Shown: positions 1 through 11,524 of the stretch, piece by piece | How positions within the stretch are numbered: the first letter of the stretch is position 1 | Layout of the letters: each line of letters starts with the position of its first letter | Assembly: GCA_905221605.1 (NCBI GenBank) | Contig: CAJNDS010001129.1 | Span: 1 to 33,301, forward strand | Source: Symbiodinium natans | Taxonomy: Eukaryota > Sar > Dinophyceae > Suessiales > Symbiodiniaceae | Length of the DNA stretch: 33,301 nt | Reading direction: 5' to 3' | Position numbers and translations under genes: made by a program | Notes under the pieces: model-generated | The model's input: the letters and a program-made list of their open reading frames with translations, nothing else | Database searches by the model: none | Told to the model about the DNA's origin: nothing

Positions 1-2
1 TA

Positions 3-769
3 GATGATGCTCGTGAATGCATGGGGGCATGGAACCCTACCACTCTCCTCTCCTCTACAGACAAGAGTGAAGGACTACTCTCCTCTCCTCTGCAGAGAAG
101 AGTGATAGGGTTTAGAAGAGTGAAGGAACTTTCTGGTCCTTGTAGAAAAGAATACAGGATTTTCCTTTCTTCTGCAGAGAGGGTGAAGGGGTATGGGGTA
201 GGGAGGGGCAGGGGCAGGGGCTCTCGTGTAGGGCTCTCCTTCACTTTTCTCTCAGAAGGACAGGAGAGCCACCCTTCACTCTGCGAAAGTCGCGAAAGCC
301 CTAGAAATTCTTAAGCTCTTGAGCTTCTTCTTCTTCTTGGAAGAATAGATGATGCTCGTGACTGCATGGGGGCATGGAACCCTAAGGGGTTTTAGGGTTA
401 TGAAGTTGCTGCAGGGGGGTCGGAGGTGGTGGGTCGGCATGACACCCTCCCCCCCTTTAATTCGCTTGATTCGAACCCTAAAGGAAGCAGCAGCAGGGGG
501 TAGGGGGGGTATCGCCTACATCCATGGTTTACATCAATGGTCCTGTCCCCTACCCCGCCCCCCCCCTTACCCCCCTTGAATGCATTGGCTGGCTGCTGGC
601 TGACATCAATGGTCTACATTTTCATGGTCTACAGAGGGTGGGGTAGGGGGGTAGGGGGGTATCAATGGCCGACGGCAATGGTTTACATGAATGTTTACAT
701 GAATGATCTACAGAGGGTGTCCGACTTCTTTTTCACTTATAGTTTGAGCTTGTTCTGCTTGGGAGAATA
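3..769 (+). repeat. Satellite unit 1 (767 bp)
   Basis: Short G-rich tract (two GGGGCA copies near 196-222). Lacks the right arm of the GGTGGTGGGTCGG hairpin. Matches unit 7, 5203 bp downstream, with identical translations over all its open frames. Confidence 0.85.
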
Positions 770-1592
770 GATGATGCTCGTGAATGCATGGGGGCATGGA
801 ACCCTACCACTCTCCTCTACCACTCTCCTCTCCTCTACAGACAAGAGTGAAGGACTACTCTCCTCTCCTCTGCAGAGAAGAGTGATTGGGTTTAGAAGAG
901 TGAAGGAACTTTCTGGTCCTTGTGGAAAAGAATAAAGGATTTTCCTTTCTTCTGCAGAGAGGAGTGAAGGGGTATGGGGTAGGGGTAGGGGTAGGGGTAA
1001 GGGCAGGGGCAGGGGCAGGGGCAGGGGCTCTCGTGTAGGGCTCTCCTTCACTTTTCTCTCAGAAGGACAGGAGAGCTACCCTTCACTCTGCGAAAGTCGC
1101 GAAAGCCCTAGAAATTCTTCAGCTCTTGAGCTTCTTCTTCTTGGAAGAATAGATGATGCTCGTGACTGCATGGGGGCATGGAACCCTAAGGGGTTTTAGG
1201 GTTATGAAGTTGCTGCGAGCGAATTGAAGGGGGGTCGGAGGTGGTGGGTCGGCATGACCCCCGACCCACCACCCTCCCCCCCTTTAATTCGCTTGATTCG
1301 AACCCTAAAGGAAGCAGCAGCAGGGGGTAGGGGGGGTATCGCCTACATCCATGGTTTACATCAATGGTCCTGTCCCCTACCCCCCCCCCCTTACCCCCCT
1401 TGAATGCATTGGCTGGCTGCTGGCTGACATCAATGGTCTACATTTTCATGGTCTACAGAGGGTGGGGTAGGGGGGTAGGGGGTATCAATGGCCGACGGCA
1501 ATGGTTCACATGAATGTTTACATGAATGATCTACAGAGGGTGTCCGACTTCTTTTTCACTTATAGTTTGAGCTTGTTCTGCTTGGGAGAATA
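770..1592 (+). repeat. Satellite unit 2 (823 bp)
   Basis: Nearly the same as unit 5 but 13 bp longer, because TACCACTCTCCTC is duplicated near 806-835. Contains the complete GGTGGTGGGTCGG...CCGACCCACCACC hairpin near 1230-1275. Confidence 0.85.
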
Positions 1593-2567
1593 GATGATGC
1601 TCGTGAATGCATGGGGGCATGGAACCCTACCACTCTCCTCTCCTCTACAGACAAGAGTGAAGGACTACTCTCCTCTCCTCTGCAGAGAAGAGTGATTGGG
1701 TTTAGAAGAGTGAAGGAACTTTCTGGTCCTTGTAGAAAAGAATAAAGGATTTTCCTTTCTTCTGCAGAGAGGAGTGAAGGGGTACCCCGGGTTTAGAAGA
1801 GTGAAGGAACTTTCTGGTAGACCTCGATGGTATTGTTGGGTTTCGACCATGAATTAGACCAATCGTTCACTGTAAAGATCCTTGTAGAAAAGAATAAAGG
1901 ATTTTCCTTTCTTCTGCAGAGAGGAGTGAAGGGGTATGGGGTAGGGGTAGGGGTAGGGGTAAGGGCAGGGGCAGGGGCAGGGGCAGGGGCAGGGGCAGGG
2001 GCAGGGGCTCTCGTGTAGGGCTCTCCTTCACTTTTCTCTCAGAAGGACAGGAGAGCTACCCTTCACTCTGCGAAAGTCGCGAAAGCCCTAGAAATTCTTA
2101 AGCTCTTGAGCTTCTTCTTCTTCTTGGAAGAATAGATGATGCTCGTGACTGCATGGGGGCATGGAACCCTAAGGGGTTTTAGGGTTATGAAGTTGCTGCG
2201 AGGGAATTGAAGGGGGTCGGAGGTGGTGGGTCGGCATGACACCCTCCCCCCCCTTTAATTCGCTTGATTCGAACCCTAAAGGAAGCAGCAGCAGGGGGTA
2301 GGGGGGGTATCGCCTACATCCATGGTTTACATCAATGGTCCTGTCCCCTACCCCCCCCCCCCCTTACCCCCCTTGAATGCATTGGCTGGCTGCTGGCTGA
2401 CATCAATGGTCTACATTTTCATGGTCTACAGAGGGTGGGGTAGGGGGGTAGGGGGGTATCAATGGCCGACGGCAATGGTTCACATGAATGTTTACATGAA
2501 TGATCTACAGAGGGTGTCCGACTTCTTTTTCACTTATAGTTTGAGCTTGTTCTGCTTGGGAGAATAG
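1593..2567 (+). repeat. Satellite unit 3 (975 bp), with internal duplication and private 61-bp segment
   Basis: After a GGTACCCCGGG junction near 1780 the TTTAGAAGAGTGAAGG...GAGGAGTGAAGGGG block is repeated. A 61-bp sequence found in no other unit sits at about 1819-1879 inside the second copy. Shares the GGTACCCCGGG junction with unit 9. Hairpin right arm absent. Confidence 0.85.
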
Positions 2568-3656
2568 ATGATGCTCGTGAATGCATGGGGGCATGGAACC
2601 CTACCACTCTCCTCTCCTCTACAGACAAGAGTGAAGCACTACTCTCCTCTCCTCTGCAGAGAAGAGTGATAGGGTTTAGAAGAGTGAAGGAACTTTCTGG
2701 TCCTTGTGGAAAAGAATACAGGATTTTCCTTTCTTCTGCAGAGAGGCGTGAAGGGGTATGGGGTAGGGGTAGGGGTAGGGGTAGGGGTCGGGGTAAGGGC
2801 AGGGGCGGGGGCAGGGGCAGGGGCAGGGGCTTTCGTGTAGGGCTCTCCTTCACTTTTCTCTCAGAAGGACAGGAGAGCTACCCTTCACTCTGCGAAAGTC
2901 GCGAAAGCCCTAGAAATTCTTAAGCTCTTGAGCTTCTTCTTCTTCTTCTTGGAAGAATAGATGATGCTCGTGACTGCATGGGGGCATGGAACCCTAAGGG
3001 GTTTTAGGATTATGAAGTTGCTGCGAGCGAATTGAAGGGGGGTCGGAGGTGGTGGGTCGGCATGACCCCCGACCCACCACCCTCCCCCCCCTTTAATTCG
3101 CTTGACCCTAAAGGAAGCAGCAGCAGGGGGTAGGGGGGGTATCGCCTACATCCATGGTTTACATCAATGGTCCTGTCCCCTACCCCGCCCCCCCCCTTAC
3201 CCCCCTTGAATGCATTGGCTGGCTGCTGGCTGACATCAATGGTTTACATTTTCATGGTCTACAGAGGGTGGGGTAGGGGGGTAGGGGGGTATCAATGGCC
3301 GACGGCAATGGTTTACATGAATGTTTACATGAATGATCTACAGAGGGTGTCCGACTTCTTTTTCACACAGCCATAATTTAGGGGTACTTATTATCGGGAG
3401 GTAGGGAAACAATTTAATAATATTGCTAGGCGGAGGGGATTCCATCCTTCCAGACAGGTTACTGTTTTGAAGCCAAAATGCCGACTCCGAGCCCGAAAAC
3501 GCCCTTTCAAACCGTTCCCAACGCTCAAATTGCACATTTCCCAGGCCGAAAACTGCGAAAACGCATCTGTCTGGCATAAATCCCCACGATAACCCTCCCC
3601 CCTCCCCAATATACAGCTATAATTGCGGGTTTGAGCTTGTTCTGCTTGGGAGAATA
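2568..3656 (+). repeat. Satellite unit 4 (1089 bp), interrupted by foreign insertion
   Basis: Longest unit because of about 263 bp of unrelated sequence at 3366-3628. Shares with unit 10 the variants TTTTAGGATTATG, a shortened 'CGCTTGACCCTAAAGG' segment and a GGGGTCGGGGTAAGGG variant in the hexamer tract. Full hairpin present. Confidence 0.85.
3366..3628. mobile_element. 263-bp insertion in satellite unit 4, origin unknown
   Basis: In all other complete units TTCTTTTTCAC is followed directly by TTATAGTTTGAGCTTG. Here the two are separated by ~263 bp with no similarity to the array. Imperfect 11-bp direct repeats lie at the two ends: CAGCCATAATT (near 3368) and CAGCTATAATT (near 3614). I found no terminal inverted repeats and no convincing coding frame. 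It could be a short non-autonomous element or a filler segment from break repair. Confidence 0.5.
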
Positions 3657-4466
3657 GATGATGCTCGTGAATGCATGGGGGCATGGAACCCTACCACTCT
3701 CCTCTCCTCTACAGACAAGAGTGAAGGACTACTCTCCTCTCCTCTGCAGAGAAGAGTGATTGGGTTTAGAAGAGTGAAGGAACTTTCTGGTCCTTGTGGA
3801 AAAGAATAAAGGATTTTCCTTTCTTCTGCAGAGAGGAGTGAAGGGGTATGGGGTAGGGGTAGGGGTAGGGGTAAGGGCAGGGGCAGGGGCAGGGGCAGGG
3901 GCTCTCGTGTAGGGCTCTCCTTCACTTTTCTCTCAGAAGGACAGGAGAGCTACCCTTCACTCTGCGAAAGTCGCGAAAGCCCTAGAAATTCTTCAGCTCT
4001 TGAGCTTCTTCTTCTTGGAAGAATAGATGATGCTCGTGACTGCATGGGGGCATGGAACCCTAAGGGGTTTTAGGGTTATGAAGTTGCTGCGAGCGAATTG
4101 AAGGGGGGTCGGAGGTGGTGGGTCGGCATGACCCCCGACCCACCACCCTCCCCCCCTTTAATTCGCTTGATTCGAACCCTAAAGGAAGCAGCAGCAGGGG
4201 GTAGGGGGGGTATCGCCTACATCCATGGTTTACATCAATGGTCCTGTCCCCTACCCCCCCCCCCTTACCCCCCTTGAATGCATTGGCTGGCTGCTGGCTG
4301 ACATCAATGGTCTACATTTTCATGGTCTACAGAGGGTGGGGTAGGGGGGTAGGGGGTATCAATGGCCGACGGCAATGGTTCACATGAATGTTTACATGAA
4401 TGATCTACAGAGGGTGTCCGACTTCTTTTTCACTTATAGTTTGAGCTTGTTCTGCTTGGGAGAATA
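3657..4466 (+). repeat. Satellite unit 5 (810 bp)
   Basis: Close to unit 2 apart from that unit's 13-bp duplication. Full hairpin arms near 4115-4150. Four GGGGCA copies. Confidence 0.85.
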
Positions 4467-5205
4467 GATGATGCTCGTGAATGCATGGGGGCATGGAACC
4501 CTACCACTCTCCTCTCCTCTACAGACAAGAGTGAAGGACTACTCTCCTCTCCTCTGCAGAGAAGAGTGATAGGGTTTAGAAGAGTGAAGGAACTTTCTGG
4601 TCCTTGTAGAAAAGAATACAGGATTTTCCTTTCTTCTGCAGAGAGGGTGAAGGGGTATGGGGTAGGGAGGGGCAGGGGCAGGGGCTCTCGTGTAGGGCTC
4701 TCCTTCACTTTTCTCTCAGAAGGACAGGAGAGCCACCCTTCACTCTGCGAAAGTCGCGAAAGCCCTAGAAATTCTTAAGCTCTTGAGCTTCTTCTTCTTC
4801 TTGGAAGAATAGATGATGCTCGTGACTGCATGGGGGCATGGAACCCTAAGGGGTTTTAGGGTTATGAAGTTGCTGCAGAGGGGTCGGAGGTGGTGGGTCG
4901 GCATGACACCCTCCCCCCCTTTAATTCGCTTGATTCGTAGGGGGGGTATCGCCTACATCCATGGTTTACATCAATGGTCCTGTCCCCTACCCCCCCCCCC
5001 CCTTACCCCCCTTGAATGCATTGGCTGGCTGCTGGCTGACATCAATGGTCTACATTTTCATGGTCTACAGAGGGTGGGGTAGGGGGGTAGGGGGGTATCA
5101 ATGGCCGACGGCAATGGTTCACATGAATGTTTACATGAATGATCTACAGAAGGTGTCCGACTTCTTTTTCACTTATAGTTTGAGCTTGTTCTGCTTGGGA
5201 GAATA
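4467..5205 (+). repeat. Satellite unit 6 (739 bp)
   Basis: First half matches units 1 and 7 (short tract GGGGTAGGGAGGGGCAGGGG). Second half lacks the AACCCTAAAGGAAGCAGCAG segment, a deletion shared with unit 9 (GATTCGTAGGGGGG at 4933 and 7427). It is therefore a mosaic. Confidence 0.85.
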
Positions 5206-5972
5206 GATGATGCTCGTGAATGCATGGGGGCATGGAACCCTACCACTCTCCTCTCCTCTACAGACAAGAGTGAAGGACTACTCTCCTCTCCTCTGCAGAG
5301 AAGAGTGATAGGGTTTAGAAGAGTGAAGGAACTTTCTGGTCCTTGTAGAAAAGAATACAGGATTTTCCTTTCTTCTGCAGAGAGGGTGAAGGGGTATGGG
5401 GTAGGGAGGGGCAGGGGCAGGGGCTCTCGTGTAGGGCTCTCCTTCACTTTTCTCTCAGAAGGACAGGAGAGCCACCCTTCACTCTGCGAAAGTCGCGAAA
5501 GCCCTAGAAATTCTTAAGCTCTTGAGCTTCTTCTTCTTCTTGGAAGAATAGATGATGCTCGTGACTGCATGGGGGCATGGAACCCTAAGGGGTTTTAGGG
5601 TTATGAAGTTGCTGCAGGGGGGTCGGAGGTGGTGGGTCGGCATGACACCCTCCCCCCCTTTAATTCGCTTGATTCGAACCCTAAAGGAAGCAGCAGCAGG
5701 GGGTAGGGGGGGTATCGCCTACATCCATGGTTTACATCAATGGTCCTGTCCCCTACCCCGCCCCCCCCCTTACCCCCCTTGAATGCATTGGCTGGCTGCT
5801 GGCTGACATCAATGGTCTACATTTTCATGGTCTACAGAGGGTGGGGTAGGGGGGTAGGGGGGTATCAATGGCCGACGGCAATGGTTTACATGAATGTTTA
5901 CATGAATGATCTACAGAGGGTGTCCGACTTCTTTTTCACTTATAGTTTGAGCTTGTTCTGCTTGGGAGAATA
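5206..5972 (+). repeat. Satellite unit 7 (767 bp)
   Basis: Essentially a copy of unit 1, 5203 bp downstream; all open frames give the same peptides. Hairpin right arm absent. Confidence 0.85.
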
Positions 5973-6831
5973 GATGATGCTCGTGAATGCATGGGGGCAT
6001 GGAACCCTACCACTCTCCTCTCCTCTACAGACAAGAGTGAAGGACTACTCTCCTCTCCTCTGCAGAGAAGAGTGATAGGGTTTAGAAGAGTGAAGGAACT
6101 TTCTGGTCCTTGTAGAAAAGAATAGAGGATTTTCCTTTCTTCTGCAGAGAGGAGTGAAGGGGTATGGGGTAGGGGTAGGGGTAGGGGTAAGGGCAGGGGC
6201 AGGGGCAGGGGCAGGGGCAGGGGCAGGGGCAGGGGCAGGGGCAGGGGCAGGGGCAGGGGGGCTCTCGTGTAGGGCTCTCCTTCACTTTTCTCTCAGAAGG
6301 ACAGGAGAGCTACCCTTCACTCTGCGAAAGTCGCGAAAGCCCTAGAAATTCTTCATCTCTTGAGCTTCTTCTTCTTGGAAGAATAGATGATGCTCGTGAA
6401 TGCATGGGGGCATGGAACCCTAAGGGGTTTTAGGGTTATGAAGTTGCTGCGAGCGAATTGAAGGGGGGTGAGGTGGTGGGTCGGCATGACCCCCGACCCA
6501 CCACCCTCCCCCCCCCTTTAATTCGCTTGATTCGAACCCTAAAGGAAGCAGCAGCAGGGGGTAGGGGGGGTGTCGCCTACATCCATGGTTTACATCAATG
6601 GTCCTGTCCCTACCCCGCCCCCCCCCCCTTACCCCCCTTGAATGCATTGGCTGGCTGCTGGCTGACATCAATGGTCTACATTTTCATGGTCTGCAGAGGG
6701 TGGGGTAGGGGGGTAGGGGGGTATCAATGGCCGACGGCAATGGTTCACATGAATGTTTACATGAATGATCTACAGAGGGTGTCCGACTTCTTTTTCACTT
6801 ATAGTTTGAGCTTGTTCTGCTTGGGAGAATA
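5973..6831 (+). repeat. Satellite unit 8 (859 bp)
   Basis: Carries one of the longest hexamer tracts, with eleven GGGGCA-type copies (about 6191-6260). The second start block reads GTGAATGCAT where most other units read GTGACTGCAT. Hairpin complete. Confidence 0.85.
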
Positions 6832-7700
6832 GATGATGCTCGTGAATGCATGGGGGCATGGAACCCTACCACTCTCCTCTCCTCTACAGACAAGAGTGAA
6901 GGACTACTCTCCTCTCCTCTGCAGAGAAGAGTGATAGGGTTTAGAAGAGTGAAGGAACTTTCTGGTCCTTGTAGAAAAGAATAAAGGATTTTCCTTTCTT
7001 CTGCAGAGAGGAGTGAAGGGGTACCCCGGGTTTAGAAGAGTGAAGGAACTTTCTGGTCCTTGTAGAAAAGAATAATGGATTTTCCTTTCTTCTGCAGAGA
7101 GGAGTGAAGGGGTATGGGGTAGGGGTAGGGGTAGGGGTAAGGGCAGGGGCAGGGGCAGGGGCAGGGGCAGGGGCAGGGGCTCTCGTGTAGGGCTCTCCTT
7201 CACTTTTCTCTCAGAAGGACAGGAGAGCTACCCTTCACTCTGCGAAAGTCGCGAAAGCCCTAGAAATTCTTAAGCTCTTGAGCTTCTTCTTCTTCTTGGA
7301 AGAATAGATGATGCTCGTGACTGCATGGGGGCATGGAACCCTAAGGGGTTTTAGGGTTATGAAGTTGCTGCAGAGGGGTCGGAGGTGGTGGGTCGGCATG
7401 ACACCCTCCCCCCCTTTAATTCGCTTGATTCGTAGGGGGGGTATCGCCTACATCCATGGTTTACATCAATGGTCCTGTCCCCTACCCCCCCCCCCCCTTA
7501 CCCCCCTTGAATGCATTGGCTGGCTGCTGGCTGACATCAATGGTCTACATTTTCATGGTCTACAGAGGGTGGGGTAGGGGGGTAGGGGGGTATCAATGGC
7601 CGACGGCAATGGTTCACATGAATGTTTACATGAATGATCTACAGAGGGTGTCCGACTTCTTTTTCACTTATAGTTTGAGCTTGTTCTGCTTGGGAGAATA
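6832..7700 (+). repeat. Satellite unit 9 (869 bp)
   Basis: Carries the GGTACCCCGGG junction and internal block duplication of unit 3 but not its 61-bp segment. The second half has the unit 6 deletion (GATTCGTAGGGGGG). Confidence 0.85.
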
Positions 7701-8535
7701 GATGATGCTCGTGAATGCATGGGGGCATGGAACCCTACCACTCTCCTCTCCTCTACAGACAAGAGTGAAGGACTACTCTCCTCTCCTCTGCGGAGAAGAG
7801 TGATAGGGTTTAGAAGAGTGAAGGAACTTTCTGGTCCTTGTGGAAAAGAATAAAGGATTTTCCTTTCTTCTGCAGAGAGGAGTGAAGGGGTATGGGGTAG
7901 GGGTAGGGGTAGGGGTAGGGGTAGGGGTCGGGGTAAGGGCAGGGGCGGGGGCAGGGGCAGGGGCAGGGGCTCTCGTGTAGGGCTCTCCTTCACTTTTCTC
8001 TCAGAAGGACAGGAGAGCTACCCTTCACTCTGCGAAAGTCGCGAAAGCCCTAGAAATTCTTAAGCTCTTGAGCTTCTTCTTCTTCTTGGAAGAATAGATG
8101 ATGCTCGTGACTGCATGGGGGCATGGAACCCTAAGGGGTTTTAGGATTATGAAGTTGCTGCGAGCGAATTGAAGGGGGGTCGGAGGTGGTGGGTCGGCAT
8201 GACCCCCGACCCACCACCCTCCCCCCCCTTTAATTCGCTTGACCCTAAAGGAAGCAGCAGCAGGGGGTAGGGGGGGTATCGCCTACATCCATGGTTTACA
8301 TCAATGGTCCTGTCCCCTACCCCGCCCCCCCCTTACCCCCCTTGAATGCATTGGCTGGCTGCTGGCTGACATCAATGGTCTACATTTTCATGGTCTACAG
8401 AGGGTGGGGTAGGGGGGTAGGGGGGCATCAATGGCCGACGGCAATGGTTTACATGAATGTTTACATGAATGATCTACAGAGGGTGTCCGACTTCTTTTTC
8501 ACTTATAGTTTGAGCTTGTTCTGCTTGGGAGAATA
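7701..8535 (+). repeat. Satellite unit 10 (835 bp)
   Basis: Shares diagnostic variants with unit 4 (TTTTAGGATTATG; CGCTTGACCCTAAAGG; GGGGTCGGGGTAAGGG), but without the 263-bp insertion. A CTGCGGAG variant replaces CTGCAGAG near 7788. Confidence 0.85.
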
Positions 8536-9185
8536 GATGATGCTCGTGAATGCATGGGGGCATGGAACCCTACCACTCTCCTTTCCTCTACAGACAAGAG
8601 TGAAGGACTACTCTCCTCTCCTCTGCAGAGAAGAGTGATAGGGTTTAGAAGAGTGAAGGAACTTTCTGGTCCTTGTAGAAAAGAGTAAAGGATTACTCTC
8701 CTTTCTTCTGCAGTGAGGAGTGAAGGGTAGGGGTAGGGTAGAGGTAGGGGTAGGGGTAGGTGTAGGGGTAGGGGTGGCAGGGCCAGGGGCAGGGGCAGGG
8801 GCTCTCGTGTAGGGCTCTCCTTCACTTTTCTCTCAGAAGGACAGGCGAGCTACCCTTCACTCTGCGAAAGTCGCGAAAGCCCTAGAAATTCTTCAGCTCT
8901 TGAGCTTCTTCTTCTTGGAAGAATAGATGATGCTCGTGACTGCATGGGGGCATGGAACCCTAAAGGTTTTAAGGTTATGAAGTTGCTGCGAGCGAATTGA
9001 AGGGGGGTCGGAGGTGGTGGGTCGGCATGACCCCCGACCCACCACCCTCCCCCCTGGGGTAGGGGGGTAGGGGGGTATCAATGGCCGACGGCAATGGTTC
9101 ACATGAATGTTTACATGAATGATCTACAGAGGGTGTCCGACTTCTTTTTCACTTATAGTTTGAGCTTGTTCTGCTTGGGAGAATA
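8536..9185 (+). repeat. Satellite unit 11 (650 bp), internally deleted
   Basis: Shortest unit. The poly-C/Met-Val-Tyr region is missing: sequence jumps from CCACCCTCCCCCC to TGGGGTAGGGGGG near 9053. The hexamer tract is also atypical (GGGGTAGGTGTAGGGG, GGGGTGGCAGGGCC). Confidence 0.85.
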
Positions 9186-10026
9186 GATGATGCTCGTGAA
9201 TGCATGGGGGCATGGAACCCTACCACTCTCCTCTCCTCTACAGACAAGAGTGAAGGACTACTCTCCTCTCCTCTGCAGAGAAGAGTGATTGGGTTTAGAA
9301 GAGTGAAGGAACTTTCTGGTCCTTGTAGAAAAGAATAAAGGATTTTCCTTTCTTCTGCAGAGAGGAGTGAAGGGGTATGGGGTAGGGGTAGGGGTAAGGG
9401 CAGGGGCAGGGGCAGGGGCAGGGGCAGGGGCAGGGGCAGGGGCAGGGGCAGGGGCAGGGGCAGGGGCTCTCGTGTAGGGCTCTCCTTCACTTTTCTCTCA
9501 GAAGGACAGGAGAGCTACCCTTCACTCTGCGAAAGTCGCGAAAGCCCTAGAAATTCTTAAGCTCTTGAGCTTCTTCTTCTTCTTGGAAGAATAGATGATG
9601 CTCGTGACTGCATGGGGGCATGGAACCCTAAGGGGTTTTAGGGTTATGAAGTTGCTGCGAGCGAATTGAAGGGGGGTCGGAGGTGGTGGGTCGGCATGAC
9701 ACCCTCCCCCCCCTTTAATTCGCTTGATTCGAACCCTAAAGGAAGCAGCAGCAGAGGGGTAGGGGGGGTGTCGCCTACATCCATGGTTTACATCAATGGT
9801 CCTGTCCCTTACCCCCGCCCCCCCTTACCCACCTTGAATGCATTGGCTGGCTGCTGGCTGACATCAATGGTCTACATTTTCATGGTCTACAGAGGGTGGG
9901 GTAGGGGGGTAGGGGGGTATCAATGGCCGACGGCAATGGTTCACATGAATGTTTACATGAATGATCTACAGAGGGTGTCCGACTTCTTTTTCACTTATAG
10001 TTTGAGCTTGTTCTGCTTGGGAGAAT
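9186..10026 (+). repeat. Satellite unit 12 (841 bp)
   Basis: Eleven GGGGCA-type copies near 9398-9466. Hairpin right arm absent. Last complete unit. Confidence 0.85.
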
Positions 10027-10128
10027 AGATGATGCTCGTGAATGCATGGGGGCATGGAACCCTACCACTCTCCTCTCCTCTACAGACAAGAGTGAAGGAC
10101 TATTCTCCTCTCCTCTGCAGAGAAGAGC
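10027..10128 (+). repeat. Truncated satellite unit 13
   Basis: Ends at CTGCAGAGAAGAG and passes directly into the ~36-bp minisatellite, marking the right boundary of the array. Confidence 0.85.
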
Positions 10129-10465
10129 CTTTGTGTCTTCATTTTTGGTCGTTGTGTAGTGCTTTTCTGTGTCTTCATTTTTGGTCGCTGTGGCACTGTG
10201 TGGTGCCTTTCCGTGTCTTTGTTTTTGGTGGCTATGTGGTGCCTTTTCTGTCTTCATTTTTGGTCGCTGTGTAGTGTCTGTTCTGTGTCTTCATATTTGG
10301 TCGTTGTGTGGTGCCTTTCTGTGTCTTCATTTTTTGGTCGCTGTGTGGTGCCTTTTCTGTGTCCTCGTTTTTGGTCGTTGTGTGGTGCCTTCTGTGCCTT
10401 CATTTTTGGTCGCTGTGTGGTGCCTTTTCTGTGTCTTCATTTTTGGTCGTTGTGTGGTGCCTGTT
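10129..10465 (+). repeat. ~36-bp minisatellite, about nine copies
   Basis: Tandem copies of a unit reading approximately CTTTTCTGTGTCTTCATTTT followed by TGGTCGCTGTGTGGTGC, 35-44 bp long. Small length and substitution differences keep several frames open (for example 'FCVFIFGRCVVP'). I regard those open frames as by-products of the repeat. Confidence 0.88.
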
Positions 10466-10466
10466 C

Positions 10467-11178
<712 letters not shown>

Positions 11179-11180
<2 letters not shown>

Positions 11181-11311
11181 GGCCAACATAGCCTCCAAGA
11201 GGGGCCAATATAGGGTATATGTTTGGTTCGCTAAGGTGTCGCACCCCTCTTGGAGAGATTCCGAGGCTATATTGGCCCCTCTTCGATGGTCTTGGAGGCT
11301 AGGTTGACCCC
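11179..11311. repeat. Imperfect inverted repeat (hairpin)
   Basis: AAGAGGGGCCAATATAG (11197-11213) and its exact reverse complement (11267-11283) form 17-bp arms. Flanking these, GGGGCCAACATAGCCTCC (11179-11196) pairs with GGAGGCTAGGTTGACCCC (11294-11311) at 16 of 18 positions. The loop is about 53 bp. Possibly a remnant of an element with terminal inverted repeats. Confidence 0.7.
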
Positions 11312-11524
11312 TAATTGGAGACTCTTGGAACGTCTCGGACCTAGCCCCAAAAGGCTCAAACCCTATTTTACCCGTCCTGCCCTCGCCCACCCAGACCGAG
11401 GCCCAAGCTAAAGCCCAGACCCAGGGTCTTGTCCTATCCTAATTCCAGGTCAAACCCAAACCAGACCCCATCTAGACCTCGGGTTTCGGGGGCAGGACAA
11501 AACAAAATAAAGGCGACGTAAGAA
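11312..11524. other. Intergenic spacer
   Basis: Moderately GC-rich sequence with repeated GACCCAG/AGCCCAGACCC words. I see no coding frame or RNA gene in it. Confidence 0.5.

Larger units (their letters stand above)
1..10128. repeat. Subtelomere-like satellite array, twelve full units and a truncated thirteenth
   Basis: A complex tandem repeat. Each unit begins with GATGATGCTCGTGAATGCAT followed by GGGGGCATGGAACCCTACCAC, at about 3, 770, 1593, 2568, 3657, 4467, 5206, 5973, 6832, 7701, 8536, 9186 and 10027. Each unit contains, in order: CT-rich subrepeats with CTGCAGAGAAGAGTGA; a G-rich hexamer tract (GGGGTA then GGGGCA); a second copy of the GATGATGCTCGTGACTGCAT start block with CCCTAAGGGGTTTTAGGG; a GGTGGTGGGTCGG block; a poly-C tract; and 'ATGGTCTACA/ATGGTTTACAT' subrepeats. 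Open reading frames occur on both strands of the same unit and vary with tract length, so I read them as shadows and not genes. Telomere-like CCCTAA words and G-richness suggest subtelomeric or heterochromatic satellite DNA; that placement is inference. Confidence 0.93.

Noticed and set aside
1-10128. CRISPR-like array
   Set aside because: Repeats are hundreds of bases long and contiguous, with no short repeat plus unique spacer pattern, and the setting is eukaryotic.
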